Source: Nostoc sp. GT001 (GTDB taxonomy: Bacteria > Cyanobacteriota > Cyanobacteriia > Cyanobacteriales > Nostocaceae). From it: a stretch of DNA of 60,339 nucleotides. The notes under the pieces are model-generated. The model had not been told where the DNA came from. It searched no databases and saw nothing but the letters and a program-made list of their open reading frames with translations. The translations under genes and the position numbers were made by a program. Every line of letters starts with the position of its first letter. The stretch's first letter is position 1. The stretch is taken from assembly GCF_030382115.1 (NCBI RefSeq), contig NZ_JAUDRJ010000003.1:6561867-6622205 (forward strand), read 5' to 3'. Below, piece after piece: positions 34,275 through 44,363 of this stretch.

Positions 34275-34640
34275 ATGAGCACAGTTCTGATTGTGGAAGA
34301 CAGTATAGCGCAAAGGGAGATGATTACAGACCTCCTGAAAGCAACTGGCCTAACAGTTACCCATGCTAGTGATGGATTAGAAGCATTAGAGGCAATTCAA
34401 ATAGCACCTCCAGATTTAGTGGTATTAGATATTGTCATGCCCCGAATGAACGGCTACGAAGTTTGTCGGCGGTTAAAATCCGATCCAAAAACCCAAAATG
34501 TCCCAGTGGTTATGTGTTCTTCCAAAGGCGAAGAATTCGATCGCTATTGGGGCATGAAGCAGGGTGCAGATGCTTACATAGCCAAACCGTTTCAACCAAC
34601 CGAGTTGGTAGGTACAGTCAAACAACTGCTGCGAGGATAA
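34275..34640 (+). CDS. hmpB: CheY-like response regulator HmpB
   Basis: A stand-alone receiver of 121 residues. It has the acidic pair Glu8-Asp9 (LIVEDS), phospho-acceptor Asp52 in VVLDIVMPRMNGYE, Ser in VVMCSSKGEE, and Lys in AYIAKPF. It starts at ATG 34275 with AGGAGGT 12 nt upstream. In the hmp system it should accept phosphate from the CheA-like HmpE, or act as a phosphate sink. hmpC follows after 13 nt, so the two are certainly co-transcribed. Confidence 0.92.
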   Translation: MSTVLIVEDSIAQREMITDLLKATGLTVTHASDGLEALEAIQIAPPDLVVLDIVMPRMNGYEVCRRLKSDPKTQNVPVVMCSSKGEEFDRYWGMKQGADAYIAKPFQPTELVGTVKQLLRG

Positions 34641-34653
34641 GGATAAAAACAAC

Positions 34654-35184
34654 ATGGTCAGCAAACCGGACTTTTTAAGTGGCGGCGGTCAAGACCACTT
34701 TCGACCAGAATTACAAGTAGAAAGTCCTGAAGGTGAGTTACATTTGAGGTTTTACATTCCCTCGCATCAGGAGTTTGCACTACAAGCAACTGGCATCCGA
34801 GAGGTAATTGAACTAAGTCCTGATAGAATCACCCCGATTCCTAATGCTTCTCCTTTACTTTTGGGTACTCTAAATTTACGAGGTCGAGTTATTTGGGTGG
34901 CTGACTTGGGTCAATTTCTGGGGGAAGCAGGTGCATTAAACACGGATAGAGCTGAAATTTCGGTGATTGCCATTGAAGAGCAAGACACAATAGTGGGTTT
35001 AGCAGTAGAGGAAATCGGTGGTATGGATTGGCTGGATGTCCAGAATCTCATGCCACCAACTAGTGTTCCTGATACGATGGCTCCCTTTTTACGTGGAGAG
35101 TGGTCATTAGGTGCTAAAAGCAATCAGTGTCTACGACTGCTCGATCAAATGGCAATTGTACGAAGTGCTAGGTGGGCAGGATGA
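34654..35184 (+). CDS. hmpC: CheW-like adaptor HmpC
   Basis: The 176-residue protein carries a CheW fold over about residues 27-170: [20 protein letters not shown], then [20 protein letters not shown] and [20 protein letters not shown]. CheW couples the receptor HmpD to the kinase HmpE. The short N-terminal tail ([16 protein letters not shown]) is Gly-rich. The gene sits between hmpB (13 nt) and hmpD (14 nt), within a tight operon. Confidence 0.92.
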   Translation: MVSKPDFLSGGGQDHFRPELQVESPEGELHLRFYIPSHQEFALQATGIREVIELSPDRITPIPNASPLLLGTLNLRGRVIWVADLGQFLGEAGALNTDRAEISVIAIEEQDTIVGLAVEEIGGMDWLDVQNLMPPTSVPDTMAPFLRGEWSLGAKSNQCLRLLDQMAIVRSARWAG

Positions 35185-35198
35185 AATTGGAGGAGGAA

Positions 35199-38138
35199 AT
35201 GGCAGCAAGTATTGATAATTACGAGCCAACATATCAACAGGCGATGACCGCCTATGTTCAAAGAAATTATGAGGTTGCGGCCACTTTAGTTGACCAAGTG
35301 GTGCAAAATTTACCAGATGACCCTAATACTCATTTGTTGAGGGGTCACATCTACTATGTTTTACAGCACTATGATGTAGCAAAAGAAGAATATCAACAGG
35401 TGTTAGGCTTGACTAACGATCGAGAAATTATTGGTTTTGCCAAGAATGGAATTGACAATATCAATCAATATTTAGAGTCATTTAGTGGGCAGATCGATCC
35501 ATTAGAAAGTCAAGAGGAAATAAACTCTTCAGAGATATCCGATCCACTGGCATATAGGGAATCAGAATTAGAAGATTTAAGCGCTAATCAGGAGTTTGAC
35601 AGCGACAACCTTGATTTGAACTTTTTTGGAGAGCATCAAGAAAGTATGAATGGCGTTGAAGATACATCTTCAAAAAGTCCATTCGATCTGCCCACAGAAG
35701 ATAGTATTGGAACAGAAAAAATCTCAGATTCTTCTATAGCTTTTGGTGATGACCCTTTTGCCATGAATGAAGAGTCACAAGAACAAGAGTCAAATAAAAA
35801 CTGGGAGGAGAACACAGAATTAGAGTTGCCTGCTTTTTGGCAGGAAAGTATCTCAGAAGATATTTCCGAAGAATCATTAGCAAATAGTCAATTCTCAGAT
35901 AATGGGATAAATTCTCCTTACGGAGATTCAACTATTGACAATAATAACTCTTCATACTCTAACTCACAAACTGGTAATAACGAGAATAATTTCTCTGATT
36001 TGTTGAGTGAGCCAAAGTCTCCAGATCAGGCTATGGGAAATTTAGAATATAAAAAATCTAGTTTTGGAGACGAAACTTTACTGATTGTTTCAGAAGAACT
36101 AAGAAATGATTCGCCAACAACAAATAACTTGGAAAACGGCAGCCAAAATAACTTGTCTGAAACCGAATCCCATAGTTGGTTAACACCAAAACAAGTAGAA
36201 TTGGAATCAGCATTTCAGCCGAATTTACCTGATAGTAAATCATCTTTTAATAGTAATTTGCCTCAAAAGGAAAAGCAGTTTAAATCAGGTGAATTCATCG
36301 GAAAAAATAGCTTCGATGACGATGAAAATTTTGATATGGAAGCATTTGAGTCTGCCTTTGGCTCAGAGAGTTTAAACTCTTATGAAGACTCAAGTAATAT
36401 ACTAAATGGAGAAAATTCTAAGAGCAATATCGAGTTTTTAGATGACTTTGAGGAATTTGATGATTTAGGCAATATTCCAGGGTTTGACCTGATCGAAGGA
36501 GATTCTAACTTCGGTAATGTCGCAATGCATTCTGCTCCATCAGAAACTAGTGATACTGGACGCCCGCACGTAGCAGAGGCTTTTGCAAGTAATTCAGCCG
36601 ATCGCGAAGAGGAACTGTTCTCAATGACTGGTTCCCATGAAGCCGTTCCAGTCTTTAGCCAAACAGATATCTCAAAACTAGAACCCAACGTCAGCATCGA
36701 GCAAGGATGGTTAGCACCATTAGAAAATGCCTCCATCGAACGAAAACAATGGCTAATTGCTGGAAGTGTGGGCATTGTTTCAGCGCTAGTTGTAGCCACA
36801 GTTAGTTTTGTCGCGACCACATTTTCGCCACCCCAACAACGAGAATCAGTAAGAAACACAGGTTGGGCAATGTCACTAGCCGCTGGGATTGCAGGTTTTG
36901 CTACCGCAGGTTTCATGGGGAATCTGGCGCTGAAACAAATTCGGCGCACAACTGATGACCTCCAAGCTCAGTTTGAGGCTGTACGTCAAGGAAATCTGAA
37001 TGCTCAAGCTACAGTATATTCCGAAGATGAATTGGGGCATTTATCCACTGGCTTTAATGAAATGGCGCGGGTAATTTTCACAACCACAAGTGAAGCCCAA
37101 CGCAAAGCCGATGAACAAGAGGAAGCCAAAGAAAACCTGCAACGTCAGGTGATCCGCCTCTTGGATGATGTGGAAGGAGCTGCTAGAGGCGATTTAACAG
37201 TCCAAGCGGAAGTGACAGCTGACGTACTGGGAGCTGTAGCTGACGCCTTTAACCTGACAATTCAAAACTTGCGGGATATCGTTCAACAGGTAAAAGTGGC
37301 GGCGAAAGATGTAACAAAAGGTGCAACCAACTCTGAAACCTTTGCGAGAGCTTTATCTAGTGATGCTTTGCGGCAAGCAGAAGAGTTGGCAGTAACGTTG
37401 AATTCTGTACAGGTGATGACCGACTCGATTCAGCGGGTAGCAGAGGCGGCGCGGGAAGCTGAAACCGTTGCTCGTGATGCTAGTACGATCGCTCTCAAAG
37501 GTGGCGAAGCAGTAGAAAATACCGTAGCAGGGATTTTAGAAATTCGAGAAACCGTTGCTGAAACCACTCGCAAAGTGAAGCGGTTGGCGGAATCTTCGCA
37601 AGAAATTTCTAAAATTGTGGCGTTGATTTCTCAGATTGCTTCGAGAACAAACTTGTTAGCACTCAATGCTAGTATTGAGGCGGCAAGAGCCGGAGAAGCC
37701 GGACGCGGGTTTGCGATCGTAGCAGATGAAGTGCGCCAGCTAGCAGATAAATCTGCTAAATCCCTGAAGGAAATTGAACAAATTGTGATGCAAATCCAAA
37801 GCGAAACAGGTTCTGTAATGACCGCGATGGAAGAGGGCACACAACAAGTAATTAAAGGGACAAAATTGGCAGAAGATGCCAAGCGATCGCTCGAAAACAT
37901 TATTCAAGTGGCGAATCGCATCGATATTCTTGTGCGCTCCATTACCAGCGATACTGTGGAACAAACGGAAACCTCACGCGCCGTTGCTCATGTAATGCAA
38001 TCAGTAGAACTGACCGCCCAAGAAACTTCCCAAGAAGCACAGCGAGTTTCAGGTGCCCTACAACACTTAGTAGGTGTATCCCGTGACTTGATCGCCTCCG
38101 TTGAACGTTTCCGAGTGGAAACTATGGAAACCAGGTAA
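35199..38138 (+). CDS. hmpD: Methyl-accepting chemotaxis-like receptor HmpD
   Basis: The start is ATG 35199, with GGAGG 5 nt upstream; earlier in-frame codons (35172, 35181) are less likely. The 979-residue protein begins with a TPR-like segment ([20 protein letters not shown], to about 95). A roughly 400-residue acidic, Asn/Ser-rich, probably disordered region follows. Next are two TM helices (about 518-542 and 556-578), HAMP-type helices (about 580-700), and the long MCP signalling coil with the tip [20 protein letters not shown] (about 805-824). The sensory part is unusual: no periplasmic ligand domain is seen, only about 13 residues between the TMs. The TPR and acidic part face the cytoplasm. 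Confidence 0.9.
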   Translation: MAASIDNYEPTYQQAMTAYVQRNYEVAATLVDQVVQNLPDDPNTHLLRGHIYYVLQHYDVAKEEYQQVLGLTNDREIIGFAKNGIDNINQYLESFSGQIDPLESQEEINSSEISDPLAYRESELEDLSANQEFDSDNLDLNFFGEHQESMNGVEDTSSKSPFDLPTEDSIGTEKISDSSIAFGDDPFAMNEESQEQESNKNWEENTELELPAFWQESISEDISEESLANSQFSDNGINSPYGDSTIDNNNSSYSNSQTGNNENNFSDLLSEPKSPDQAMGNLEYKKSSFGDETLLIVSEELRNDSPTTNNLENGSQNNLSETESHSWLTPKQVELESAFQPNLPDSKSSFNSNLPQKEKQFKSGEFIGKNSFDDDENFDMEAFESAFGSESLNSYEDSSNILNGENSKSNIEFLDDFEEFDDLGNIPGFDLIEGDSNFGNVAMHSAPSETSDTGRPHVAEAFASNSADREEELFSMTGSHEAVPVFSQTDISKLEPNVSIEQGWLAPLENASIERKQWLIAGSVGIVSALVVATVSFVATTFSPPQQRESVRNTGWAMSLAAGIAGFATAGFMGNLALKQIRRTTDDLQAQFEAVRQGNLNAQATVYSEDELGHLSTGFNEMARVIFTTTSEAQRKADEQEEAKENLQRQVIRLLDDVEGAARGDLTVQAEVTADVLGAVADAFNLTIQNLRDIVQQVKVAAKDVTKGATNSETFARALSSDALRQAEELAVTLNSVQVMTDSIQRVAEAAREAETVARDASTIALKGGEAVENTVAGILEIRETVAETTRKVKRLAESSQEISKIVALISQIASRTNLLALNASIEAARAGEAGRGFAIVADEVRQLADKSAKSLKEIEQIVMQIQSETGSVMTAMEEGTQQVIKGTKLAEDAKRSLENIIQVANRIDILVRSITSDTVEQTETSRAVAHVMQSVELTAQETSQEAQRVSGALQHLVGVSRDLIASVERFRVETMETR

Positions 38139-38147
38139 AAAAGTTAG

Positions 38148-38321
38148 GAGTTAGGAGTGAGGAGTTAGAAATAAAAATCACAACTCACATCTCACAACTC
38201 GTAACTTGGAAAAAAGTTAGGAGTAAGGGGTAAGGAGTTAGAAATAAAAATCACAACTCATAACTCATAACTCATAACTCATAATTCATAACTCATAACT
38301 CATAACTCATAACTCATAACT
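38148..38321. repeat. Heptanucleotide repeat block between hmpD and hmpE
   Basis: A unit of about 70 nt (GTTAGGAGT words, then GAAATAAAAATCACAACTCA) is present twice in tandem. It ends in ten contiguous 7-nt units of CATAACT type at 38252-38321 (the first is CACAACT and the fifth CATAATT). The purine words are the inverse of the CATAACT words, so the transcript can fold back. The array stops 6 nt before the hmpE ATG and leaves no ribosome site there. Confidence 0.85.
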
Positions 38322-38327
38322 TTTGCT

Positions 38328-41300
38328 ATGCTGCCGGAACAACAACAGCGGATTTTGGGTTACTTTATCGAAGAAGCCAGGGATCACCTGAATACCATTG
38401 AGCAGGGCTTGCTGAATTTAGAGGGCACTTTAAACGACCCGGAAATGATCAGTGAAGTCTTCCGGGCGGCTCACTCCATCAAAGGAGGAGCGGCGATGCT
38501 TGGATTGACTAGCATCCAGCATACCTCCCACCGTCTGGAAGATTGTTTCAAAATTCTCAAAGATAATCCGGTTCAGATTGACCAAAAGTTAGAGTCTTTA
38601 TTTCTTGGTGTCTCTGATACCCTAAAATCGCTTTTAGAGCATTTGAGTGGGCCTTATGGTCTTTCTGAAGATGCAGCTAATACTTTGATGTCAGAAACTG
38701 AGCCAGTTTTTCAATGGCTGTATCAGCATCTGGAACTACTTGTAGAACAAGCAAAGAGTGGAGTAGCCAGTAGTTCTGACGCAACAGAACTCACAACCTC
38801 TATAGAGAATGTCTCCACACTTACAGAAATTTTCATGCGGCGAGATATTCCCGATCTGGCAGAATACACCCATCAGGAATCTCCAGACTCGGTAGCACCC
38901 CAGGCGCTAGACACTCGCGGACTCGCTACGCCAGTCACAGCTAAAGAAAATAATAACTGGAGCGAGTTTCAAGCCCAAGTGCTGCAAACACTGCGGGAAA
39001 TGTTGCAATTATTTAAGCAAACTACAACACCTTCAACTCGGCAAAACCTCCAGCAATGCTGTCACCAGTTAGTCAAACTTGGTGAAACTTGGAATTTACC
39101 CAAATGGTGTGGTTTGTGTCAAGCAGCAGCCAGTGCGATCGCAAATCCTGAAAATAGTTATCTGACTTTAGCTAAAATTGTCATTACCGAAATCAAACAA
39201 GCTCAAGAATTAGTTCTGCAAGGTAGAGAAGCCGAAATTGCAATTAGTCAGCAACTAGAAGCACTTTTAAGCTTTGCCGAAATTGAGTTATTAGAAATTA
39301 CCCCTGATTTATTTGATGAACAATCTCCGGTTTTGACAGAATCAGAGTCAATTTTATCTGGTGACATCAAGGCGTCAGCCCAGACAACTGAAGAACATAG
39401 CTACGCCAATGTCTCTGACGAACACCCCTCCCTTCACTTACAAGGAACACCACTAAATGAAGGTAGAAACACTAGTCTTACTTTCACGACACATGACGAA
39501 GCACACCCAATCAGTAACAATCTCGATCCTAATGGCCCAGAGGTAGGAATAGCTGAGTTAAATACCCTTGCCGATTTATTTGACGGTGAGACTCCCGAAC
39601 TAGATGAAAGCTGGCATCAAGAAGAAACCTTAGATATTGTTACTAACGATGACTTTGGAATTGATTTGAGCAGCACTGAGGCTGAAGAGGCTCATAACGA
39701 TTTATCTGACTTACTCTCCTTTAATGAAGATATAAGCAACGCGCTACACCCAACAAGCACAGCTACAACAGAAGATTTATCTCTGTTATTTGGCGACCAT
39801 TTCTTAGAAAAAGATAATTCAGAACCGAAAAATCAACAAACATCTGCTACACCTTTAGAGTTGAGCGATATTAACGAATTTGATATAAATTTAGACTCAT
39901 CTCCTTCCGAAATTTTACAAGAATTTATTGATATTTCTAGTGATACAAACCAGACTACTAGCGAAATTGTCGAAAATAGTGTGGTCGAAGATTTCTTAAC
40001 ACTGGGGTTAGATGATGATGAACTATTGCCAACCAGCAATGTCACTCAACCAGAAACTGAGCCGTTCACCAGTGTGGAACTATCTACTAACCAAGAAAAT
40101 AATTTTGATAACTTATTCTTAGAAACTAAAAATGCAAATTGGGTAGAAGAAATTACCCCCAGTGACTACATAGAATTATCCCAGCCAACAGACTTGTCTT
40201 TGAACAACTTGTTTGCTGAAATGGAAGAACAGCCACAACTATCGACAAGTGAACCAGAAATCAGTGATTTATTTGATACACCTCCAGTAACAGAACCTGA
40301 GTTTTCTCAATCAGAAAATGATCTGAGCAACTTCTGGAACCAGGAAACCACAGAGGAAAAGGACGAATTCGATTCCTTAATTGATCAGAATGTGGAAAGG
40401 GCGTTAGATGAAAGTTTGTTTACTGCGGGGGTTGATGACATTTTTGCTGATAATCAGCAATCCATATCTTCTCCTATAGCCAGTTTTGATATAGAAGAAG
40501 ATTTTGATATTAATTTCCAGCATCAAGAACAGCTAGATTTAATATCATCAGATTCTGGAGAGAATTTATTTGATGAATTAACATCAAGTAGCTCAACTAT
40601 TTCTCCTGTAATCAACGATACCTCCACGCCTGAAACGTCTTTGTTTGCGCAGCATTCTGGGGAAGAAATTCTCAGACCGCAACAACCAGAATCTTTAGAT
40701 TTTGTTCCAGAATTTGCTAATCAGACCCCAGAGATATCTGCTGTTGATCTGGAAGTTAATTCATTAGGCTCTTTCGATGAGAATCTGCAACTGCTGTTTG
40801 AAGATGCTGCTCCAAATGACTTGACCTATATTCAGATGGAAACCACAGAGAATACTGTGGATGAACTATCAGAAACCATCAGTTTTGGGGAAACTTCAGA
40901 TTCAGCATCACCCGAAGCACAGCCAAGTGATTTGTTCAACTCTGAAGATGTCGCTACAAATGACTTGACCTATATTCAGATGGACACCACAGAGAATACT
41001 GTGGATGAACTATCAGAAACTATCAGTTTTGGGGAAACTTCAGATTCAGCATCACCCGAAGCACAGCCAAGTGATTTGTTCAACTCTGAAGATGTCGCTA
41101 CAAATGACTTGACCTATATTCAGATGGACACCACAGAGAATACTGTGGATGAACTATCAGAAACTATCAGTTTTGGGGAAACTTCAGATTCAGCATCACC
41201 CGAAGCACAGCCAAATGATTTGTTCAACTCTGAAGATGTCGCTACAAATGACTTGACCTATATTCAGATGGACACCACAGAGAATACTGTGGATGAACTA

Positions 41301-44024
41301 TCAGAAACTATCAGTTTTGGGGAAACTTCAGATTCAGCATCATCTGAAGCACAACCAAGTGATTTGTTCGGCTCTTTCGATGAAAATTCACAACTGCTGT
41401 TTGAAGATTTAGCCATAAATGACTTGACCTATATTCAGATGGAAACCACAGAGAATACTGTGGATGAACTATCAGAAACCGTCAGTTTTGAGGAAACTTC
41501 AGATTCAGCATCATTACAAGCACAGCTAGGTGATTTATTCGACTCTGAGGATGTAGTTACAAATGACTTGACCTATATTCAGATGGAAACCACAGAGAAT
41601 ACTGTGGATAAACTATCAGAAACTATCAGTTTTGAGGACAATTCAGATTCAGCCCAGACAAGCCCAGAAGTTTTAGAGACCGAGGAAACTAATAATTTAG
41701 AAACTACCTTTGAATTAACAGAAAACACAGTTGTTGAAAATAATTTATTGTTTACAGAAACCGCTGAGATTGTTGCTCAAGAAGATGAATTTGCAGACTT
41801 GGCAGCATTATTAGGAGAGGAAGTAGCACCCATCCCCAAAGTTAAGAAGATACCAGAAGTAGATTTTGCTGCCCTGGAAGACTTACTAAGTACAGATAAT
41901 AACAACGATGTCTACCGCCAACGCCAGCCTTTCAACACTCAACCAGTCTCAGCTAAAAATGCTATTCCATCACCAGCCATCAAAGATGAATTTGGTGACT
42001 TAGAGAAATTGCTGGCAGAAGCGAATCAAACAATATCCCATTCTACTGTAGTAAAATCGAACACCAGCCAAGCTACCCGTCCCTCTAGTCGTAGGGCTGC
42101 GAGATTTGAAGAAACTATGAAGGTTCCAGTTAAGCAACTGGACGATATGAGTAATTTAGTTGGGGAGTTGGTGGTAAATCGCAATACCTTAGAGCAGGAT
42201 CATGAACGGCTACGACAGTCATTAGATAACTTGCTGATTCAGGTACAACAACTCTCAGATGTAGGTGCAAGGATGCAGGAGTTGTATGAGCGATCGCTAC
42301 TGGAAGCGTCTCTATTAGCTGGACGCAAAAAGAAAGACCCCGACGGCTTCCAAGCCCCTGATTCCAATGCCGATCGGGGTTTTAGCGAACTAGAAATGGA
42401 TCGTTTTACTCCCTTCCACACACTCTCACAGCAGATGATTGAACGCATTGTCCGAGTGCGTGAGTCGGCTAGTGACATTGATTTTGTTACCGAAGAAACC
42501 GAACGAGTCGCTAGGCAGTTCCGCCAAGTAACCACCCAGCTACAAGAGGGATTAACTAGAGCGCGAATGGTTCCCTTTGCTCAAACTATCGATCGCTGGC
42601 GGCGAGGAGTCCGCGACAACGCTATCAAGTGCGGCAAACAGGTAGAGTTGGTGATTGAAGGTGGCGATACCTTAATCGACAAGATGATTTTGGATCATCT
42701 GACCGATCCGTTGACTCACATGTTGAATAATGCGATCGCTCATGGTATTGAGACACCAGAAGAAAGACAAGCTGTTGGTAAACCACCTGCGGGAATCATT
42801 ACTATCCGTGCCTTCCACCAAGGCAACCAAACGATCATATCTGTAGGCGATGATGGCGCAGGTATCGATTCCGCAAAGGTTAAGGCTAAGGCTGTGAAGA
42901 TTGGCATGATTACAGAAGCGCAGGCAAAAGCCATGTCTCGTCTGGAAGTCTACGATCTACTGTTCCAGTCTGGTTTTACGATTAAAGACCAAGCCGATGA
43001 AATTTCTGGTCGTGGCGTGGGTATGGACGTGGTGCGCTCCGAAATTAGCGAAATTCGGGGAACAGTTAACACCGATTCTGCGATCGGTAAGGGAACCACC
43101 TTTACTATTCGTTTACCACTGACTCTGAGTATTTGTAAAGCTCTCTGCTGCGTCTCCGATCGCTCCAGGATCGCCTTCCCAATGGACGGTGTAGAAGATA
43201 CGCTAGATATCCCAGTCAAAAATATTCAGCATGATGCCAATGGGCAATCATTTATTTCCTGGCGCGATACGGTGCTACCATTCCGACCCCTGAAGGAACT
43301 TTTAACCTTCAATCGCCAAATCAGTCGCGGTAATGTCTATGGCGGCACCAGAGATGATGACATGGTTTCTGTGGTTGTGGTGCGATCGGCAAATACCCTG
43401 ATTGCTCTACAGATCGACTTGGTGTTAAGCGAACAAGAAATTGTAATTAAGCAATTTGAAGGGCCAGCACCTAAACCCATTGGTGTAGCTGGTGCTACAG
43501 TTCTGGGTGATGGTCGGATTATGCCCATTGCTGACGTGCTAGAAATAATTGACATCTTCCAGGGACGGATTTCTACACAAGCTGGTGGCAATTCTTGGCA
43601 ACAGAAACTTACTCCTCCTGATACCTCTCCTGCAAAGATTGACCCGACAGTGCTGATTGTCGATGACTCAATCACAGTCCGAGAATTGCTATCCCTGACA
43701 TTTAACAAAGCAGGTTATCGCGTAGAACAGGCGCGTGACGGTCAGGAGGCTTGGGATAAACTCCGCTCTGGTCTGCCTTGCGATATCGTCTTTTGCGATA
43801 TCGAAATGCCCCGTTGCGACGGTCTGGAATTGCTCTCTCGCATCCAGAAAGACTCTAACCTTAACCACTTACCGATCGCAATGCTCACCTCGCGCGGTGC
43901 AGACAAGCACAGACAAATTGCCGCTCAACTCGGTGCTAGTGGCTACTTTACCAAGCCCTATCTCGAAGAAGCTCTACTTGAAGCCGCAGCGCGAATGCTC
44001 AAAGGAGAGAAACTCGTTAACTAA
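38328..44024 (+). CDS. hmpE: CheA-like hybrid histidine kinase HmpE
   Basis: The 1898-residue kinase starts with an HPt domain (phospho-His49 in RAAHSIKGGAAMLG). A second helical region follows (about 205-330), then a linker of nearly 900 residues rich in Asp/Glu/Ser/Thr with 48-residue repeats. The CheA dimerisation domain (VPVKQLDDMSNLVGELVVNR, about 1265) and HATPase come next (HMLNNAIAHG, DDGAGID, GRGVGMDVV), with a CheW-like domain and a C-terminal receiver (VLIVDDS about 1773, Asp in FCDIEMPRCDG, Lys in FTKPY). All catalytic motifs are intact. It should pass phosphate to HmpB/HmpA. No ribosome site precedes the ATG, which directly follows a heptamer array. A terminator follows at 44137. 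Confidence 0.9.
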   Translation: MLPEQQQRILGYFIEEARDHLNTIEQGLLNLEGTLNDPEMISEVFRAAHSIKGGAAMLGLTSIQHTSHRLEDCFKILKDNPVQIDQKLESLFLGVSDTLKSLLEHLSGPYGLSEDAANTLMSETEPVFQWLYQHLELLVEQAKSGVASSSDATELTTSIENVSTLTEIFMRRDIPDLAEYTHQESPDSVAPQALDTRGLATPVTAKENNNWSEFQAQVLQTLREMLQLFKQTTTPSTRQNLQQCCHQLVKLGETWNLPKWCGLCQAAASAIANPENSYLTLAKIVITEIKQAQELVLQGREAEIAISQQLEALLSFAEIELLEITPDLFDEQSPVLTESESILSGDIKASAQTTEEHSYANVSDEHPSLHLQGTPLNEGRNTSLTFTTHDEAHPISNNLDPNGPEVGIAELNTLADLFDGETPELDESWHQEETLDIVTNDDFGIDLSSTEAEEAHNDLSDLLSFNEDISNALHPTSTATTEDLSLLFGDHFLEKDNSEPKNQQTSATPLELSDINEFDINLDSSPSEILQEFIDISSDTNQTTSEIVENSVVEDFLTLGLDDDELLPTSNVTQPETEPFTSVELSTNQENNFDNLFLETKNANWVEEITPSDYIELSQPTDLSLNNLFAEMEEQPQLSTSEPEISDLFDTPPVTEPEFSQSENDLSNFWNQETTEEKDEFDSLIDQNVERALDESLFTAGVDDIFADNQQSISSPIASFDIEEDFDINFQHQEQLDLISSDSGENLFDELTSSSSTISPVINDTSTPETSLFAQHSGEEILRPQQPESLDFVPEFANQTPEISAVDLEVNSLGSFDENLQLLFEDAAPNDLTYIQMETTENTVDELSETISFGETSDSASPEAQPSDLFNSEDVATNDLTYIQMDTTENTVDELSETISFGETSDSASPEAQPSDLFNSEDVATNDLTYIQMDTTENTVDELSETISFGETSDSASPEAQPNDLFNSEDVATNDLTYIQMDTTENTVDELSETISFGETSDSASSEAQPSDLFGSFDENSQLLFEDLAINDLTYIQMETTENTVDELSETVSFEETSDSASLQAQLGDLFDSEDVVTNDLTYIQMETTENTVDKLSETISFEDNSDSAQTSPEVLETEETNNLETTFELTENTVVENNLLFTETAEIVAQEDEFADLAALLGEEVAPIPKVKKIPEVDFAALEDLLSTDNNNDVYRQRQPFNTQPVSAKNAIPSPAIKDEFGDLEKLLAEANQTISHSTVVKSNTSQATRPSSRRAARFEETMKVPVKQLDDMSNLVGELVVNRNTLEQDHERLRQSLDNLLIQVQQLSDVGARMQELYERSLLEASLLAGRKKKDPDGFQAPDSNADRGFSELEMDRFTPFHTLSQQMIERIVRVRESASDIDFVTEETERVARQFRQVTTQLQEGLTRARMVPFAQTIDRWRRGVRDNAIKCGKQVELVIEGGDTLIDKMILDHLTDPLTHMLNNAIAHGIETPEERQAVGKPPAGIITIRAFHQGNQTIISVGDDGAGIDSAKVKAKAVKIGMITEAQAKAMSRLEVYDLLFQSGFTIKDQADEISGRGVGMDVVRSEISEIRGTVNTDSAIGKGTTFTIRLPLTLSICKALCCVSDRSRIAFPMDGVEDTLDIPVKNIQHDANGQSFISWRDTVLPFRPLKELLTFNRQISRGNVYGGTRDDDMVSVVVVRSANTLIALQIDLVLSEQEIVIKQFEGPAPKPIGVAGATVLGDGRIMPIADVLEIIDIFQGRISTQAGGNSWQQKLTPPDTSPAKIDPTVLIVDDSITVRELLSLTFNKAGYRVEQARDGQEAWDKLRSGLPCDIVFCDIEMPRCDGLELLSRIQKDSNLNHLPIAMLTSRGADKHRQIAAQLGASGYFTKPYLEEALLEAAARMLKGEKLVN
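40818..41660 (+). repeat. 144-bp tandem repeats inside hmpE
   Basis: The word NDLTYIQM recurs six times; copies of its GAC codon lie at 40818, 40962, 41106, 41250, 41421 and 41565. Spacings are 144 nt except one of 171. The central copies are almost identical at DNA level. They encode a 48-residue acidic unit in the kinase linker. Confidence 0.92.
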
Positions 44025-44136
44025 ATCAACCAAAAGACTTCGATTTTAGGGAAAACTCTACACGCTTTTACCTCGATTAAAGCTGATACTAGTTTTTAAT
44101 AGTACAATTGTTCTATAATCAAAAATAGCACGTATT

Positions 44137-44165
44137 GCCCCGTCAGAAGCCGGGGCTTTCTTTTT
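44137..44165 (+). terminator. Intrinsic terminator of the hmp operon
   Basis: GCCCCG (44137-44142) pairs with CGGGGC (44151-44156); TTTCTTTTT follows. It lies 113 nt after the hmpE stop. Confidence 0.9.
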
Positions 44166-44190
44166 GAGAATTAGAGTGTATACCCCAAGT

Positions 44191-44275
44191 CTCAATACTT
44201 GTCGGGTTTTGGGGAAAAGGGCAAAGAAAAAACCTTTAACCTTTCCCCTTTAACCTTTTCCCCAAACCCAATTCT
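44191..44275. repeat. Dispersed foldback element
   Basis: CTCAATACTTGTCGGGTTTT starts the copy, and TTTGGGGAAAAGG is mirrored later by CCTTTTCCCCAAA. A shorter relative lies at 23866-23915. It occupies the spacer between the hmp terminator and the peptidase gene; the rest of that 339-bp spacer has no gene. Confidence 0.5.
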
Positions 44276-44363
44276 GAGTTCAAAATCCAAAAACCGAGTA
44301 GTATTGCCCCAAGTCTTGGGTCTATCTTTGTAGTATGTAAAGAAGTACTTTGACCTAAGAGCT

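Noticed and set aside
42239..43708. Several antisense frames of 64-123 codons across the hmpE kinase core
   Set aside because: Shadows of strongly conserved CheA sequence; none has a start signal.
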